From positions 1 through 64,000 of the forward strand of contig JAKEKT010000063.1 in NCBI GenBank assembly GCA_021495925.1: a stretch of 64,000 bases of DNA, in the 5' to 3' direction. The stretch comes from Diplodia intermedia (Eukaryota > Ascomycota > Dothideomycetes > Botryosphaeriales > Botryosphaeriaceae). Shown piece by piece: positions 44,745-55,738 of the stretch; the stretch's first letter is position 1, and each line of letters starts with the position of its first letter. Under the pieces are notes generated by a model. The model was not told where the DNA came from and ran no database searches. It worked only from the letters and a program-made list of their open reading frames with translations. The position numbers and the translations under genes are program-made.

Positions 44745-47700
44745 TTACGCTCTAATGGGGATGATGTAATCCTTGTTTTCGACCGTGACACTCTTCGTCT
44801 AAGTTGATTGCGTCGTGTTAGCTAGCCAAACGTACTTTCGGCGATGCGAAGGGATTCCTGCTGGCGACTCACCATGTGGTTGACCTTGTATACACCGACC
44901 AAGCGCGACGCAAGCTCGAACATGTTGTTGCGCAGCGAGATCACCACAAATTGGGCGTTCTTGGTCCGCTCCTTGATGTAGCTGGCGACGATGGAAACCT
45001 GCATTTGGGCATATCAGTAAGGCTACTTGAAACTCGCAGTCTGACGGGGGTAGGTAGAACCTACGTTTCTGAAATCCAGAGCGGCGTCAATCTCATCCAT
45101 GACGTAGAGCGGTGTTGGCTTGTAGTGATGAAGTGCAAACACCAGAGCCAAACTGCTGAGCGTCTTCTCACCGCCGGAGAGGTTGGAAATGTTCTTCCAG
45201 CTCTTCTTGGGCGGCATGACGCTGAACAAGATGCCTTCGGAGAAAGGGTCCAGCGAGTCGACAAGCTCAAGTTCGGCGTTGCCGCCCATTGTGATCATCT
45301 GGTACATCTCCTTAAGCCGTAACGAAATAGTGCTGAAGCCTTCCATGAAGCCCTCCAGGCGTAGCCGGCGCAGCTCATCGCACCGCTTCTTTGCGGCATC
45401 TCGCTCGGCTACAGCAGTGGCGAGGTCGGCGCTACGAGCAGCATGTTCCTCAACACGGCGACGGTACTCGCCAAGGACCCCAAGTTCGACTTGGACATTC
45501 TGTGTCTTGTCCTCCAGGCCAGCGATCTCGCGCTTGAGCTGGCCTTTGTCCATGTCCTGAAGCTCGTCTTTGGTGTAGGTCGGCAGAGCTCCAACCTCTT
45601 GCTCCTCGCCGAGGTCGCTGACGTTGGTGAGAGCGAGCTTGCTGAGCTTCTCCTCCCAGTGCCGCAGCTTCATCTGATTCTCCTTCAGCGTCTTTTGGTG
45701 TTCTTCCAGCTGGTTGCGCATTTCGATCTCGATACCGCGCGTCTCGTTGAGCTCAGCTGTCTTGGCGTCCAGATCGGCCTTCAGAGCATGCAGTTCCTCC
45801 TTCTTCTCCTCTAGAGCTTCCTGCGCCTCCTCTGCTTGCTGCCTTGAACCGCCCGAGTCCCGTCTCTGAGCACGCATGTCTTCTTCCACCTTCTCCATCT
45901 CGGCTGCGACCTTTTCGAGCTCCTTCTCTGCCTCTACAAGGGCCTTCTCATGTTTCGTCTTTTGCTTGTTCGCCTTGGCCTTGTTGACCTCTGCCGAAGA
46001 CATCTCCTCGTTAAGCGTGTCGATCTGCTCCTTCAAGCCGTCGACCTTGGCCTTTTGAGTGCGCAGCTTAATACCGCCGATCTCCATGATCTTGTCCTGA
46101 AGAGCTTTGATTTCCTCTTCCATGCTGGAGGTCTCGGCGTGAAGCTTGTCCATCTCCTTCCCCATGCTAGCAATACTCTTCTCGAGACTCGCCATGCGGG
46201 CCTTGTCAGATTTCGAGGGCTGCTGCTCGGCTGCAATCTCCTTTATGCGGCGCTGGGCATCGGCGATGTTTCGGTCGTAGCTCTCAACCTCTAGACCGAT
46301 CTTCTGAGCCGTCGTCTCCAGCTTCGGTATCTTTTCACTAAGCTCTCGCAGCATGGTCTCACCCTCTCTGAGTGCTCCCTGGAGGTCTGAGAATTGCTGC
46401 TCCACGGCGTCGCGATCTACCTCGAGCTTGGTGACTTGCTCTTTGGTTACGTCGGCAGCCAATTTCGAGGACATGGCACCCTTGGCAACCCTGGTACCAC
46501 CACCGCTCATTGTACCGGATTTGTCAATGAGTTGGCCGTCAAGCGTCACGACGCGCCATCTCTTAGCCCCGTACGCAATCCGATTCGCGCGCTGAAGATC
46601 GGGTGCAACGAGTGTGTTCTGCATAACGCTGTAAAAAGCGGACCTGAACTTGTCGTGCTTCGACCTGACCAAGTCGAACAGCCTGGGAACGTTCTCGGGG
46701 GTGGTGATCTCGGACAGGTCGCGTTGCGGAAGCCTATCAAGTAAAATGAAGTTCGCACGTCCGAGGTTGTTCTTGCGAAGGTATTCGATGCATTGCTGGC
46801 CGACCTCGACCGAGTCAACGACGAGGTTATTCAGCGCCGGACAAGCGGTCGAGATGGCAATGTCGTATTTCTGGTCAATCGTGCCCAGATTACCGAGTCG
46901 GCCATGGAACCCCTTGATTCTGCCCGACTCTTGCAGGCGCGTGAGCCCCGTGAGGACATTCCCCTGAGACTGTGTTGCAGAAAGGCTGGATCTCGCTTCA
47001 TCAGCCTTCTGGCGGGCGCTGGATAGCTTGGAGCGGACTTTGGGCTCTTCCTGACCGAGCACGGCCATTTCCTTCTGGACGTTCTTGATGTCCTTTCCTG
47101 TGCTGCGCTTCTCGGATTCACATTCCTCAAGCTCACTCAGCTTCGTAGCCTTCTGCTCCTCCAGACTGGCAATCCTGGCTTCCGTATCCGCAATCTTCTT
47201 GGCGCCCTCGTTTTCTTTCTCGCGCAGAATGTCCAGCTCACTCTGAGCGACAGCCATGGCCGACTGCTGCTCGTTGATCTTCGCATTCCACGGTTCCAGG
47301 GACTTTTGCTTTTTGGCAATCTCGTCCGAGATGCTCTGAGTCTTTCCCTTCAAGCTCTCTCGGATCGAGTTGAGTTCTTCTTCCTCAGCCTGCATCTTCT
47401 CCTCAAGCTCTGCAATCTCGGCCGTGTTCCTGTCGATATCGTCGGCGCATTTTTTCATGGTGCTCTCCGCGTCTGAGGTGCCGAATTTGCTGGTCTCGAG
47501 CGTCTTCTGGAGCTTCTTCTCCTTGTTGGTCAGGAATTTCTTCTTTTCCTCGAATTTCACGGTCTCCTTGTCCAGCTTCGCCAACTCTTTCAAGAAATCC
47601 TGGGTCTGCTTGTCGAGCGCGTCGTACTGCTTGGAGCCAGCCTTGTACTGTTTCTCGAGCTCTTTGATCTCCTCCTCACTGCCCTTGTGCCTTTCCAACT

Positions 47701-49582
47701 CCTCGTTGAGCGAAGCTTGGGCCTCGTTGATGGCTTCCTGAGCAACCTGGATGTTGTCGCTTGTGTCGTTGAGGAAAATCTGGTACAAGGCTGATTGCTT
47801 GATTGCGAGCTCGTTTTCGTCGCGAATGTATGCCAGAGCCTTGTTCTTCTTGTCCTCGAGACTGTCCTTCTCCTTCTCAACGTGCTGGACCCGGTTGTTC
47901 TTCTCTTGGCACACCTCGTTCAGCGTCTCCACCTGCGCAGCGGATTCCTCTATGGGCGTTTTGTATTTGGATGTTCCAATGATGTCCTCAAGGTACTCCA
48001 GAAGACCATCATCATGCTCATTCGCAGCCTTCGCCTTCATTTGTGCGATGGACTCGACCTCACCCTGCAGGATCAAGAAACGCTTGTGGTCAAGGTCAAC
48101 GCCACGGTCGCGCAGCAGAGTCGTAACGACGGTATAGTTAGACTCCTTCCCATTGATGTAGTACTTGCTCGAATTGTTCTTGAAAGCTCTGCGAGATATC
48201 ACCAGATCCGAGTCCGGAACGACCTCCTGGCCTCCTTCAGGCAGATCCATCACTTCCTGAAAATGGACTTCGACCTCACAGTGGTCCAAATTCGGGAACT
48301 GGGCTGAATTGTGAATCAAGGCAGAGAGCTTGCCCTGTCTCATCTTGCTGGCTCTGAAACCGAAGACGAAAAGAAGCGAGTCGATGACGTTTGACTTTCC
48401 GGAGCCATTAGGGCCTACAACGGACGAAAACGAGGCGTGGAATGGCCCGACCTCCTGCCTACCTGCATAACTCTTGAAGTTGGTAAGAATCAACCACGTG
48501 ATGCAAATGCGTGACTTCGGGGCCTCGGGCTCCTGGATCAAGGGCTGTGCAGCTGCTCTAGCCTTGGCCACAATGTCCATTGGTCTCTCTAGCAGTGCAT
48601 CCATGGCATCAACCCTTGTGACGGTCCGAGGAGTGGGACCCGTCGGTGTCTTTTCTTCGCGTGCGGGTGTCTTCTGCTCGGACACGGGCGACTTCTGCTC
48701 GGACACGGGCGACTTCTGCTCGGACACGGGCGACTTCTGCTCAGGGACCGGCGTCTTCTCCCCAGGCACCGGGGTCTTTTCTTCGGGTACCGGTGTCTTC
48801 TCTTGCGAAGAATGAGTGGGGCTCTTCACGGCTGAGTTCTCGACGTTGCCCGGATCGAAAGGCTGGGGGGTCTTCTGGCGGGGCGTGGCATCCCGTTCTG
48901 AGGATTTCATTATGTTGGCGGACTTGTCGGCGTCGTCTGTGATATCGGAGAGAGGTGACTTGTGGTGCAACTCATGCTCGGATTCCTGCTCCTTTTGCGG
49001 GGATTTAGCAACTTTCGCAAGAGGCGTCGTGGACAGCGGCGGCAGGCCTTGGGCTGTGGACCGGGACGCCGAAAGGGGAGGGGATTGTTGTATTACATCG
49101 GGAGCAACCGAGGCTCTGCTTCTGCGGCTGTCGCGAACATTGCGACGGCCCCGGCGCGTAGCAGCAATTTTCTTGGGCGGCTTGCGCGTCTCATGTTCCT
49201 GCTCATAGTCGGCGTTGTCGTCACCGCCGCCGGCGACGCTGGTGGCTGCGCTCTCGGCCGGGCTGTGGGTGACACTGGGCTCGACAGACTCGCTGGCTCT
49301 TGTCCTGCCCTTCTTGGATGGAACTGTGCGCGGGGTGATGGGCACCTCGGAAGCCTTGCGGCGGCGGGCGCTCTTGGGGGCAGGGGTGAATTCAGCATCG
49401 TCGCTGTCGTCTCTCACAGCGGTGCGACGACGCGCGCTCTTGGGCGGGGCGGGCTCGGGTGCGGGCGTGAGGTCTCCCTCATCGCCGTCCTGCTGCTCGA
49501 CAGAGGCATCTTCAGAGTCGGAGGATTCGACAATGGTCTGGCGGCGCGCAGCCGCTCGCCTGGAGGGTCGTGCAGCCGACAT
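44745..49582 (-). CDS. SMC4: Condensin subunit Smc4 (Cut3)
   Basis: This is the core ATPase of condensin; with Smc2 it loops and compacts mitotic chromosomes. Exons are 49582-45065, 44998-44873 and 44798-44745, giving 1565 aa. A disordered N-terminal extension of about 350 residues is basic and Ser/Pro-rich and contains many TP and SP sites, likely CDK targets, in a heptad array (EQKSPVS repeats, about 262-310). The Walker A loop is GPNGSGKSNV (about 389). Two long coiled coils flank the hinge (about 890-1030, GFHGRLGNLGTID to TMSGGGTRVAKG). The C-terminal head carries the signature NLSGGEKTLSSLAL (about 1465) and Walker B YVMDEIDAALD (about 1494). The last two small exons give NVSIVASYIKERTKNAQFVV and TKSVTVENKDYIIPIRA. 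The start is the first ATG that precedes a normal N-terminus. Confidence 0.97.
48671..48742 (-). repeat. 21-bp coding tandem repeat in SMC4
   Basis: Three perfect 21-base units start at 48671, 48692 and 48713, with a partial fourth, and diverged copies lie on both sides. Each unit encodes the heptad SEQKSPV or a close variant carrying a Ser-Pro phosphosite. Confidence 0.95.
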
Positions 49583-49980
49583 TGTGCGATGGGGAGGAGA
49601 AGAGGCGGGGTGGGAGTCGTCGCATTGCGCGGAGCACCGGCAGCGGCCAAAACACTGGCTGGAGGTAAACACGCCGGTCTTGGCGACGTCACGCAGGGTC
49701 CATGCGACGCGTCGCGTCAGTGCGCGCGCCGCTGGCTAAGTATGCTTTTGCTGCAGCATGCTGATTATCATTGCCTTGGTCGTCTAATCTTCCAGATTGC
49801 CTGTCCTTTTCCTCTGCTCGCTCATCCTTACCCGACCTTCACTCAATGCCGCGTAGTTCCTGCTCTGCACCCTCTCATGGCCCGGCTGCGCCAACTCGAG
49901 ACCCCCGTGGTCGCCATGAATTCTTCCTTTTTTTTACTCTCCTTTGAACACTGCATCAACCCTCTGCCCCAGACACTACC
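49583..49980. other. Intergenic, SMC4 promoter
   Basis: About 400 bases lie upstream of SMC4 and downstream of ARP4. There is a T-rich stretch near 49926-49937. No gene is seen. Confidence 0.5.
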
Positions 49981-51635
49981 TTACTTGCAGCGTTTCTCCA
50001 CAATGCTAGCTCCATGCTCGTCATATTCCTTCTTGCTGACCCAGAGCTGCCAACGCCGTTAGCATCGTGATGGTCGACAAGCCAGGAGTCATGGTCTTAC
50101 CTGATGGAAGCTACCCAGGCTGCCGAGGATGCTGCCGCCAATCCAGCTAGCGTACTTGCGCTCGACTGTGTTGCCTGGCGCCTGCAGCCTGATCCTTGGA
50201 CCAGGGTAGATCTGAGCAAGCTCCTGGTTAAGCCGGTCGTTGAAGCCAACGATCAAAGATGAGCCGCCGGTGACGACGACGTTGGCAAGGAGAGCGGGCC
50301 GCATCTCCACGTCGACGTGGCTGAGGGCCTGCACTACAAGCTGCGGGATCGTCTGGTCTTCGCGCGGCCTAGGGTTCTCCGCATCCTATTACTACTGGTT
50401 AGCCTGCATGTCTGCACACCAGTCGGGGAGGTTCAGTACTGTTAGCGCCGCTTTGGCGTCGAACATGCCCTCGACCGCCTTGAATCGCTCAGCGCGGAAG
50501 ACTTGGTTCCATCCGTCGGGCATCTCGAAGGGTCTGCCGGGGCTGCTGCTGTACACGTCGTCGGCGTTGCCATTGAACTTTCCGCCTGTCCACACCTGCA
50601 CCACCGACTCCTTGAATTCGGTGAGTACGCGCTCTTCTTCTAGCCCCCGGAAGGATGCAGTTGGTTCCGTGTCGAACTTCTTGTAGACAGCTTGAGCAGA
50701 GGCGCCGGCTTCTACGGGAGTCTTGGATGCGACCATGTAGTGAGGCATCAGCGGAATCGGAGGTTGCGACTGCTGGAATACCAAGCGTATCTGGTTGGAG
50801 ACGAAGTTGCCAGCCAGTGGAGACTTGACAACGCCTGAGCAAGAAGTCAATCGCAATCCCATCTTCGTCCGAGTCCGGCAACGTACCCTTCTTAATGACC
50901 ATGCCATCGATTACGGGAGTAATCGAGGTTGTGGCAGCACCGACATCAATGACCAATGCCGATGGCTTTCCCGATGCAAATCTGATGACAGTCAGTACAC
51001 CGTTCCCGTAACTGCGGCAAGGGAGCACCTACGCTGCCAGGACTCCGGTCTTCTGTATGTAGAATGCAGGCGCACCCCACTCCTCCATGGCAACCTCGAT
51101 GCACTTCTCGCGGTGCTTTTGCGTGGCCCAGCCGGGCTCGGTCATGAGCAGAGGGGAGCCCTCCAGCGGCTTTTCCGCCTCGGACTGAGCCTCCATCTCG
51201 ACGTCCATGTCGCCGTTTGAGGCGTCGTTCAGGCCGTTTCTGGCGGGATTCTGCTCCTTGGTGCCGGTCAGGCGCGAGGTGATGGAATATTCCCATAGCT
51301 TGGTTGCGGTTTCCCAGTCCTCGACAACGCCTTCGGAGGACCAGGGGTTCTTGATGTCGAGATTGGACAGAGGGTTGTGGATCGCGTTCTCGCCGAAGAT
51401 TGCACTCGAGCCGGTGTCGCGCGCGCCGTAGAAGGTGGGAACGACGGACTTGGGGACGTCCTCGCCAGCAAAGCCCGCGCGGGTGGTGGCGTAGCCAGGG
51501 TCAAGGACGATGGCAGACACCTCGTCTGCACAGAAGCATCAGCAAGACTGCAGGGGCCAGCGGGCGCGGGTGCAATTGGAGCTCACCTCCGGCATACTCG
51601 TTGGTGGCAGGCGGCTGGGAGCTGGGCAGCGCCAT
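49981..51635 (-). CDS. ARP4: Actin-related protein 4
   Basis: Arp4 is a nuclear actin-like subunit shared by the chromatin complexes NuA4, SWR1 and INO80. Exons are 51635-51587, 51525-51033, 50981-50887, 50834-50440, 50385-50101 and 50046-49981, giving 460 aa. The N-terminus reads MALPSSQPPATNEYAGDEVS and leads into IVLDPGYATTRAGFAGEDVP, the actin-like phosphate-1 loop. An acidic insert (NDASNGDMDVEMEAQSEAEK) is typical of Arp4. Further landmarks are ALVIDVGAATTSITPVIDG (phosphate-2) and NVVVTGGSSLIVGFNDRL (adenosine loop). The protein ends WVSKKEYDEHG with EKRCK at the very C-terminus. Arp4 rather than actin is shown by the insert and the VPKSVVPTFYG and EWGAPAFYIQKTGVL segments. It is divergent from GUP1 with 345 bases between. 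Confidence 0.95.
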
Positions 51636-51980
51636 GGTGGAGCAGGCTGGGGCGCCGCAGTGGGCGCGTGGGTCGCGTGTGTTCGAGGCGCGAGATGCAC
51701 GGCAGAGGACAGCGGGCGGGGCGGCGGGAGCAGCGTGGGCAGCAGGTGCGTGGTGGCAGTCGCGATGGAGCTTCGGCGGCGGATGCGATCGTCTCGTTCC
51801 TGGCGGCGGCGCACGCACGGGGCTCCGCGAACTGCAGCTCCTCGGCGCCACGCCCGCCATCTTGCCATCTTGCGCACTCTCCCACTCTCCCCAGCACCCG
51901 CCGAGCCTCTCCTGCGCTCGTTCCCGCCTTCCTGTCGCTCATTGATCGCCCTCGGCCATGCTATAGCCCCCCGCTCCGTC
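51636..51980. promoter_or_regulatory. Divergent promoter ARP4 / GUP1
   Basis: This compact 345-base interval lies between divergent start codons. It is GC-rich, with pyrimidine-rich sequence toward GUP1. No clear TATA box is seen. Confidence 0.55.
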
Positions 51981-54025
51981 ATGGCGTTACTCGGCTTCCT
52001 GCGCCGCCTGTACTCGCTCGACACCCTCGACACCCGCTTCACTACCTCCTCGAGCGCCCCTCCGAAGCAGCTTGCTGCCGAGCCCGCCATCGATCCCGCA
52101 AAACCCGCCCCGAATGAAGCCAAAGACCCGAAAGCCGCCGGCTCGCAGCCGTCCAAATGGGGCACGCCCGAATTCTACCTCTACTACCTCGTCTTCTTGA
52201 CCGCCGTGCCTTCCATGTTCTATGTAGTCTACGACGTCTCCAAAGGTGCTGCGCTGTCTTTTCCAAGGGCCTGCTCCCCGGCGCTGACTTTGAGCAGCTT
52301 CCCATCCCAACTACTCCAAATTCGAGCCCCTCCTATCTGACGGCTGGCTGCCTGGCCGCAAAGTGGTATGTTCTGGTATGGCCTTGCTAGCCTTCGCGAT
52401 ACTCACTCAAGACCGCAGGACAATTCGGATGGCCAGTACGCATCCTTCCGCGACAATCTACCATATCTCTTCGTCATAGCCCTCGTCCACCCTCTCCTCC
52501 GTAAAAGCTACGACTACCTTTGCCGTGCCGATTCCTACACCCAAGTTCGGCCTAGCTCGACTCCCGGCGGTCGTCAACTTACACATGGCTTGACGGCACA
52601 TGCTGCTGCTGATGCGCGGCTAGAGCAGCGTGTATCATTCGACTTCGGCTTTGCTCTGGTCTTCATCCTTGCCCTGCACGGCTTTTCGGCGGTCAAAGTC
52701 TTGCTGATCCTCTATCTCAACTACAAAATCACCACCACTTTACCCGGGAGCTACATTCCGGCTGCTACGTGGATCTTCAATATCTGCACCTTGTTCTCCA
52801 ATGAGATCTTTCGAGGCTATCCATTCAAAGACATTGCCGCCTTCATCCACGGCGGCGACGGCTCGGGCACGTGGGGAGCATGGCTGGACAGTTACGGAGG
52901 GCTGAATCCGCGCTGGGATGTTCTTTTCAACATCACCGTTCTTCGTTTGATCAGTTTCAGCATGGACTACTACTGGAGTTTGACCATGCAGGGAGGAAGT
53001 CCCATTGAGGTAAGCTTTGTGCGACATCACCGCAATCAGTGCGCGCTGCTTACGAACAAAAGAAGAAACAACTCGATCCTTCCAACCTGTCTGAACGTGA
53101 CCGGGTCTCCACTCCTGCAAAGCCAGCAGATTACTCCTTTCGTAACTATGTGGCTTATGCTTTGTATTCTCCTCTGTACAACGCAGGCCCAATCCTCACC
53201 TTCAATGACTACATCTCCCAACAGCGCTACTGTGCACCGAGTATCACGCGTGAACGCAATACTCGCTATGCCATCCGCTTCGTCCTGGCTCTCTTAGCCA
53301 TGGAAGTCATCATTCACTACATCTACGCTGTTGCAATTTTTCATGTTCAGCCTGATTGGGACGCCTACACACCTTTCCAGCTCAGCATGCTTGGGTTCTT
53401 CAACCTTCACCATATCTGGCTGAAACTGCTGCTCCCCTGGCGCTTCTTCCGCCTGTGGTCCCTCCTCGACAACGTCGACCCGCCCGAGAACATGGTTCGC
53501 TGTATGAGCAACAATTATAGCATATCGGGCTTTTGGCGTGGATGGCATCGGAGCTACAACCGTTGGCTGATTCGTTACATCTTCATTCCCCTAGGCGGCA
53601 GCGGCCACGGCCGCAGCATCTTTTCCGTCATGCTCACCTACCTTGCCATCTTCACTTTCGTCGCCCTCTGGCATGACATCCAGCTGCGTCTGCTCATGTG
53701 GGGCTGGCTCATCACCTTCTTCGTCGCCCCGGAGATGATCGCATCCCTCCTCTTTCCCAAGCGGAAATGGGCAAACCGCCCCAACACCTACCGCGTCTTG
53801 TGTGGAGTCGGCGCTGTTGCTCAAATCCTTTTCATGATGGCCGCGAACTTGGTTGGCTTTGCTATTGGAGTCGACGGCTTGGAGGGGCTGGCTAGAGGTA
53901 TTTTCGGGTCAGCGTCTGGATTGACCTTTTTCGCTTTAGCCTGCGGCGCGCTTTTCGTTGGTGTGCAGGTCATGTTTGAAATAAGAGAAGAAGAAGCAAG
54001 AGCAGGTGTCAAGATCAAGTGTTGA
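51981..54025 (+). CDS. GUP1: Gup1, membrane-bound O-acyltransferase (GPI remodelling)
   Basis: Gup1 is an ER enzyme of the MBOAT family that adds a C26 fatty acid to the GPI anchor lipid. Exons are 51981-52245, 52298-52365, 52419-53009 and 53063-54025, giving 628 aa. After a short disordered N-terminus comes FYLYYLVFLTAVPSMFYVVY, the first membrane span. The protein then alternates long hydrophobic helices with loops, including ILTFNDYISQQR and PWRFFRLWSLLDN. The MBOAT active-site region is FWRGWHRSYNRWLIRY and the conserved His of FVALWHD. Donor 1 is GTGCTG, weaker than usual, but the junction SKASHPNYSKFEPLLSDGW is as expected for the family. For the third intron the AAAAG acceptor at 53062 was chosen because it gives PIEKKQLDPSNLSERDRVS in frame. 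Confidence 0.95.
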
Positions 54026-55738
54026 TATTTGGATGGCTATTATTGTAAACTCATTAGACTCGAAAACCTCGTAGGGACGGCCGTCGTTCCCACTCTCACC
54101 CTCCAGCATAGTTTTGTGCAAACCCACATTTGAGCACAAACTCTGAGACATCTCCTTGTCCCAAATGATATACGCATGTCTACATTGTCGAATCCAACCA
54201 TGATCGAAGAGAAGGGCAGTTTGTATATCCTCTAATTTTAATGACTGTTTGCACAGTGCTCATAGTTCATTTTGAACCGCTACTTAACGAGACTACATGC
54301 GGTGCGGAAAGAATAAATTGAACAGCATGGGGTCATTATGACCTTCGGCTAAGGTCGTAGGATCATGGGTGTTAGAATACTACAAGCCCCGCCAGAGCGC
54401 ATTTAGCAGCGTATGAATAGGCCGACGAGCATCACCAGCAGCAGCAGTTACATCACCAATGATTGCATTGACGAACAATGGTTCACATGAGAAAGAGCTT
54501 CTGTCGTTTCCCGTTCTTCTCTCTATATTTACAAGAAGAATGAGGGACCACATAGCCGAATCCGCAATGTCAATGGCAAGGAGAAAAACTGGTTTCAAAG
54601 TTGACAACGTTTACGCCTCCAACGAAGATAACGAGAGGAAAGCACAATGGGGAGGAAGAACGAAGAAACGCTAACAACAGAAGAATCCCACCAACGGCGA
54701 GAAAAGGCAAGAATTGCAGAAAGGGTTATCGACTCTCAAATCGAATGGCAGTCCAGACAGACAATCCGGATAGAGGCACAATCAACTGTATTGCCGGGGT
54801 CTTTTTGATTTCTCCACACGGTGTCCGAAAAGTGAAAAGAAGAGAGACGGAAAGCAACAGGTGATATATATAAAGCGAAGAAAGATAGGAAGAACTGAGA
54901 GAGGAAACAACGCCGTGGTATCATGCGTTAACAGCAACACTACGAAGCAGCACAACCCACACAGAAGAAAACCGGGGCTCGACGATACGAAGAGAGGCTC
55001 AGTGTTTCCCTCTGTATGGTCAAGCAAAGAAGAGAGCGGCGAGAGCCGAAGACAAGGCAATCAAAAGACAGGATTAGGAGACCTGACATAGGAAAGAGTG
55101 TCTGAATGAATAGGTGGTTGTGGTGTGGTGTATGCGCGTATGGATCAATCCCTGGATGCTCCATACGGTGGCGTAGTTTTGGTGTTTAGCTTTTCGGGTC
55201 CTTCTTCCCAAGTTCCCATGATGATGGCAGCGACGACAACAATGATGAAAATGATGTGTGATACAAGGATCGCATGATGCTCATGTCTGGGTCATTTCCA
55301 GAAAAGAGAAGATAAAGGAGGCAGTAGCAGCAGATTAGAAGTCCGTGACGTGGTGCAAACAGATCGACTTCACGGGACTCGACTGCACCCCGCCCCGCCT
55401 CACTCCATCTATTGTTGATCTCCTTTCTTTTGTTTTCTCTTCCCCCCTCTACCTCCGACTCCTCCAGGTTTCCTCCCCATGCGGGAGGTTGGAGCGGAGA
55501 CGGTCAGAGATTCCAAGAGCGAGGAAGAAAGAATATGAAACAGCGACCTCAAAACATGACAAGACGCCAAAGTGAAAACACAAAGGAAACGGAGTGAGTG
55601 AGTTGTGTTGGGACTTTCCCAACAACAGATTATTTTTTGGACCGGGGCAAAGCAGCGGTCCAAGCAGATTAGGGTATCTCCAGCAGCAGCAATGGCAGCA
55701 AGTGAATGCTGACTTGACAATCAAAAAAGGTGGCCACG
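54026..55738. other. Long convergent intergenic region, no gene seen
   Basis: 1.7 kb lies between the 3' ends of GUP1 and MSS4. It is purine-rich on the plus strand (many GAA/GAGA strings at about 54480-55080). No coding signal; long 3' UTRs are likely. Confidence 0.5.
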
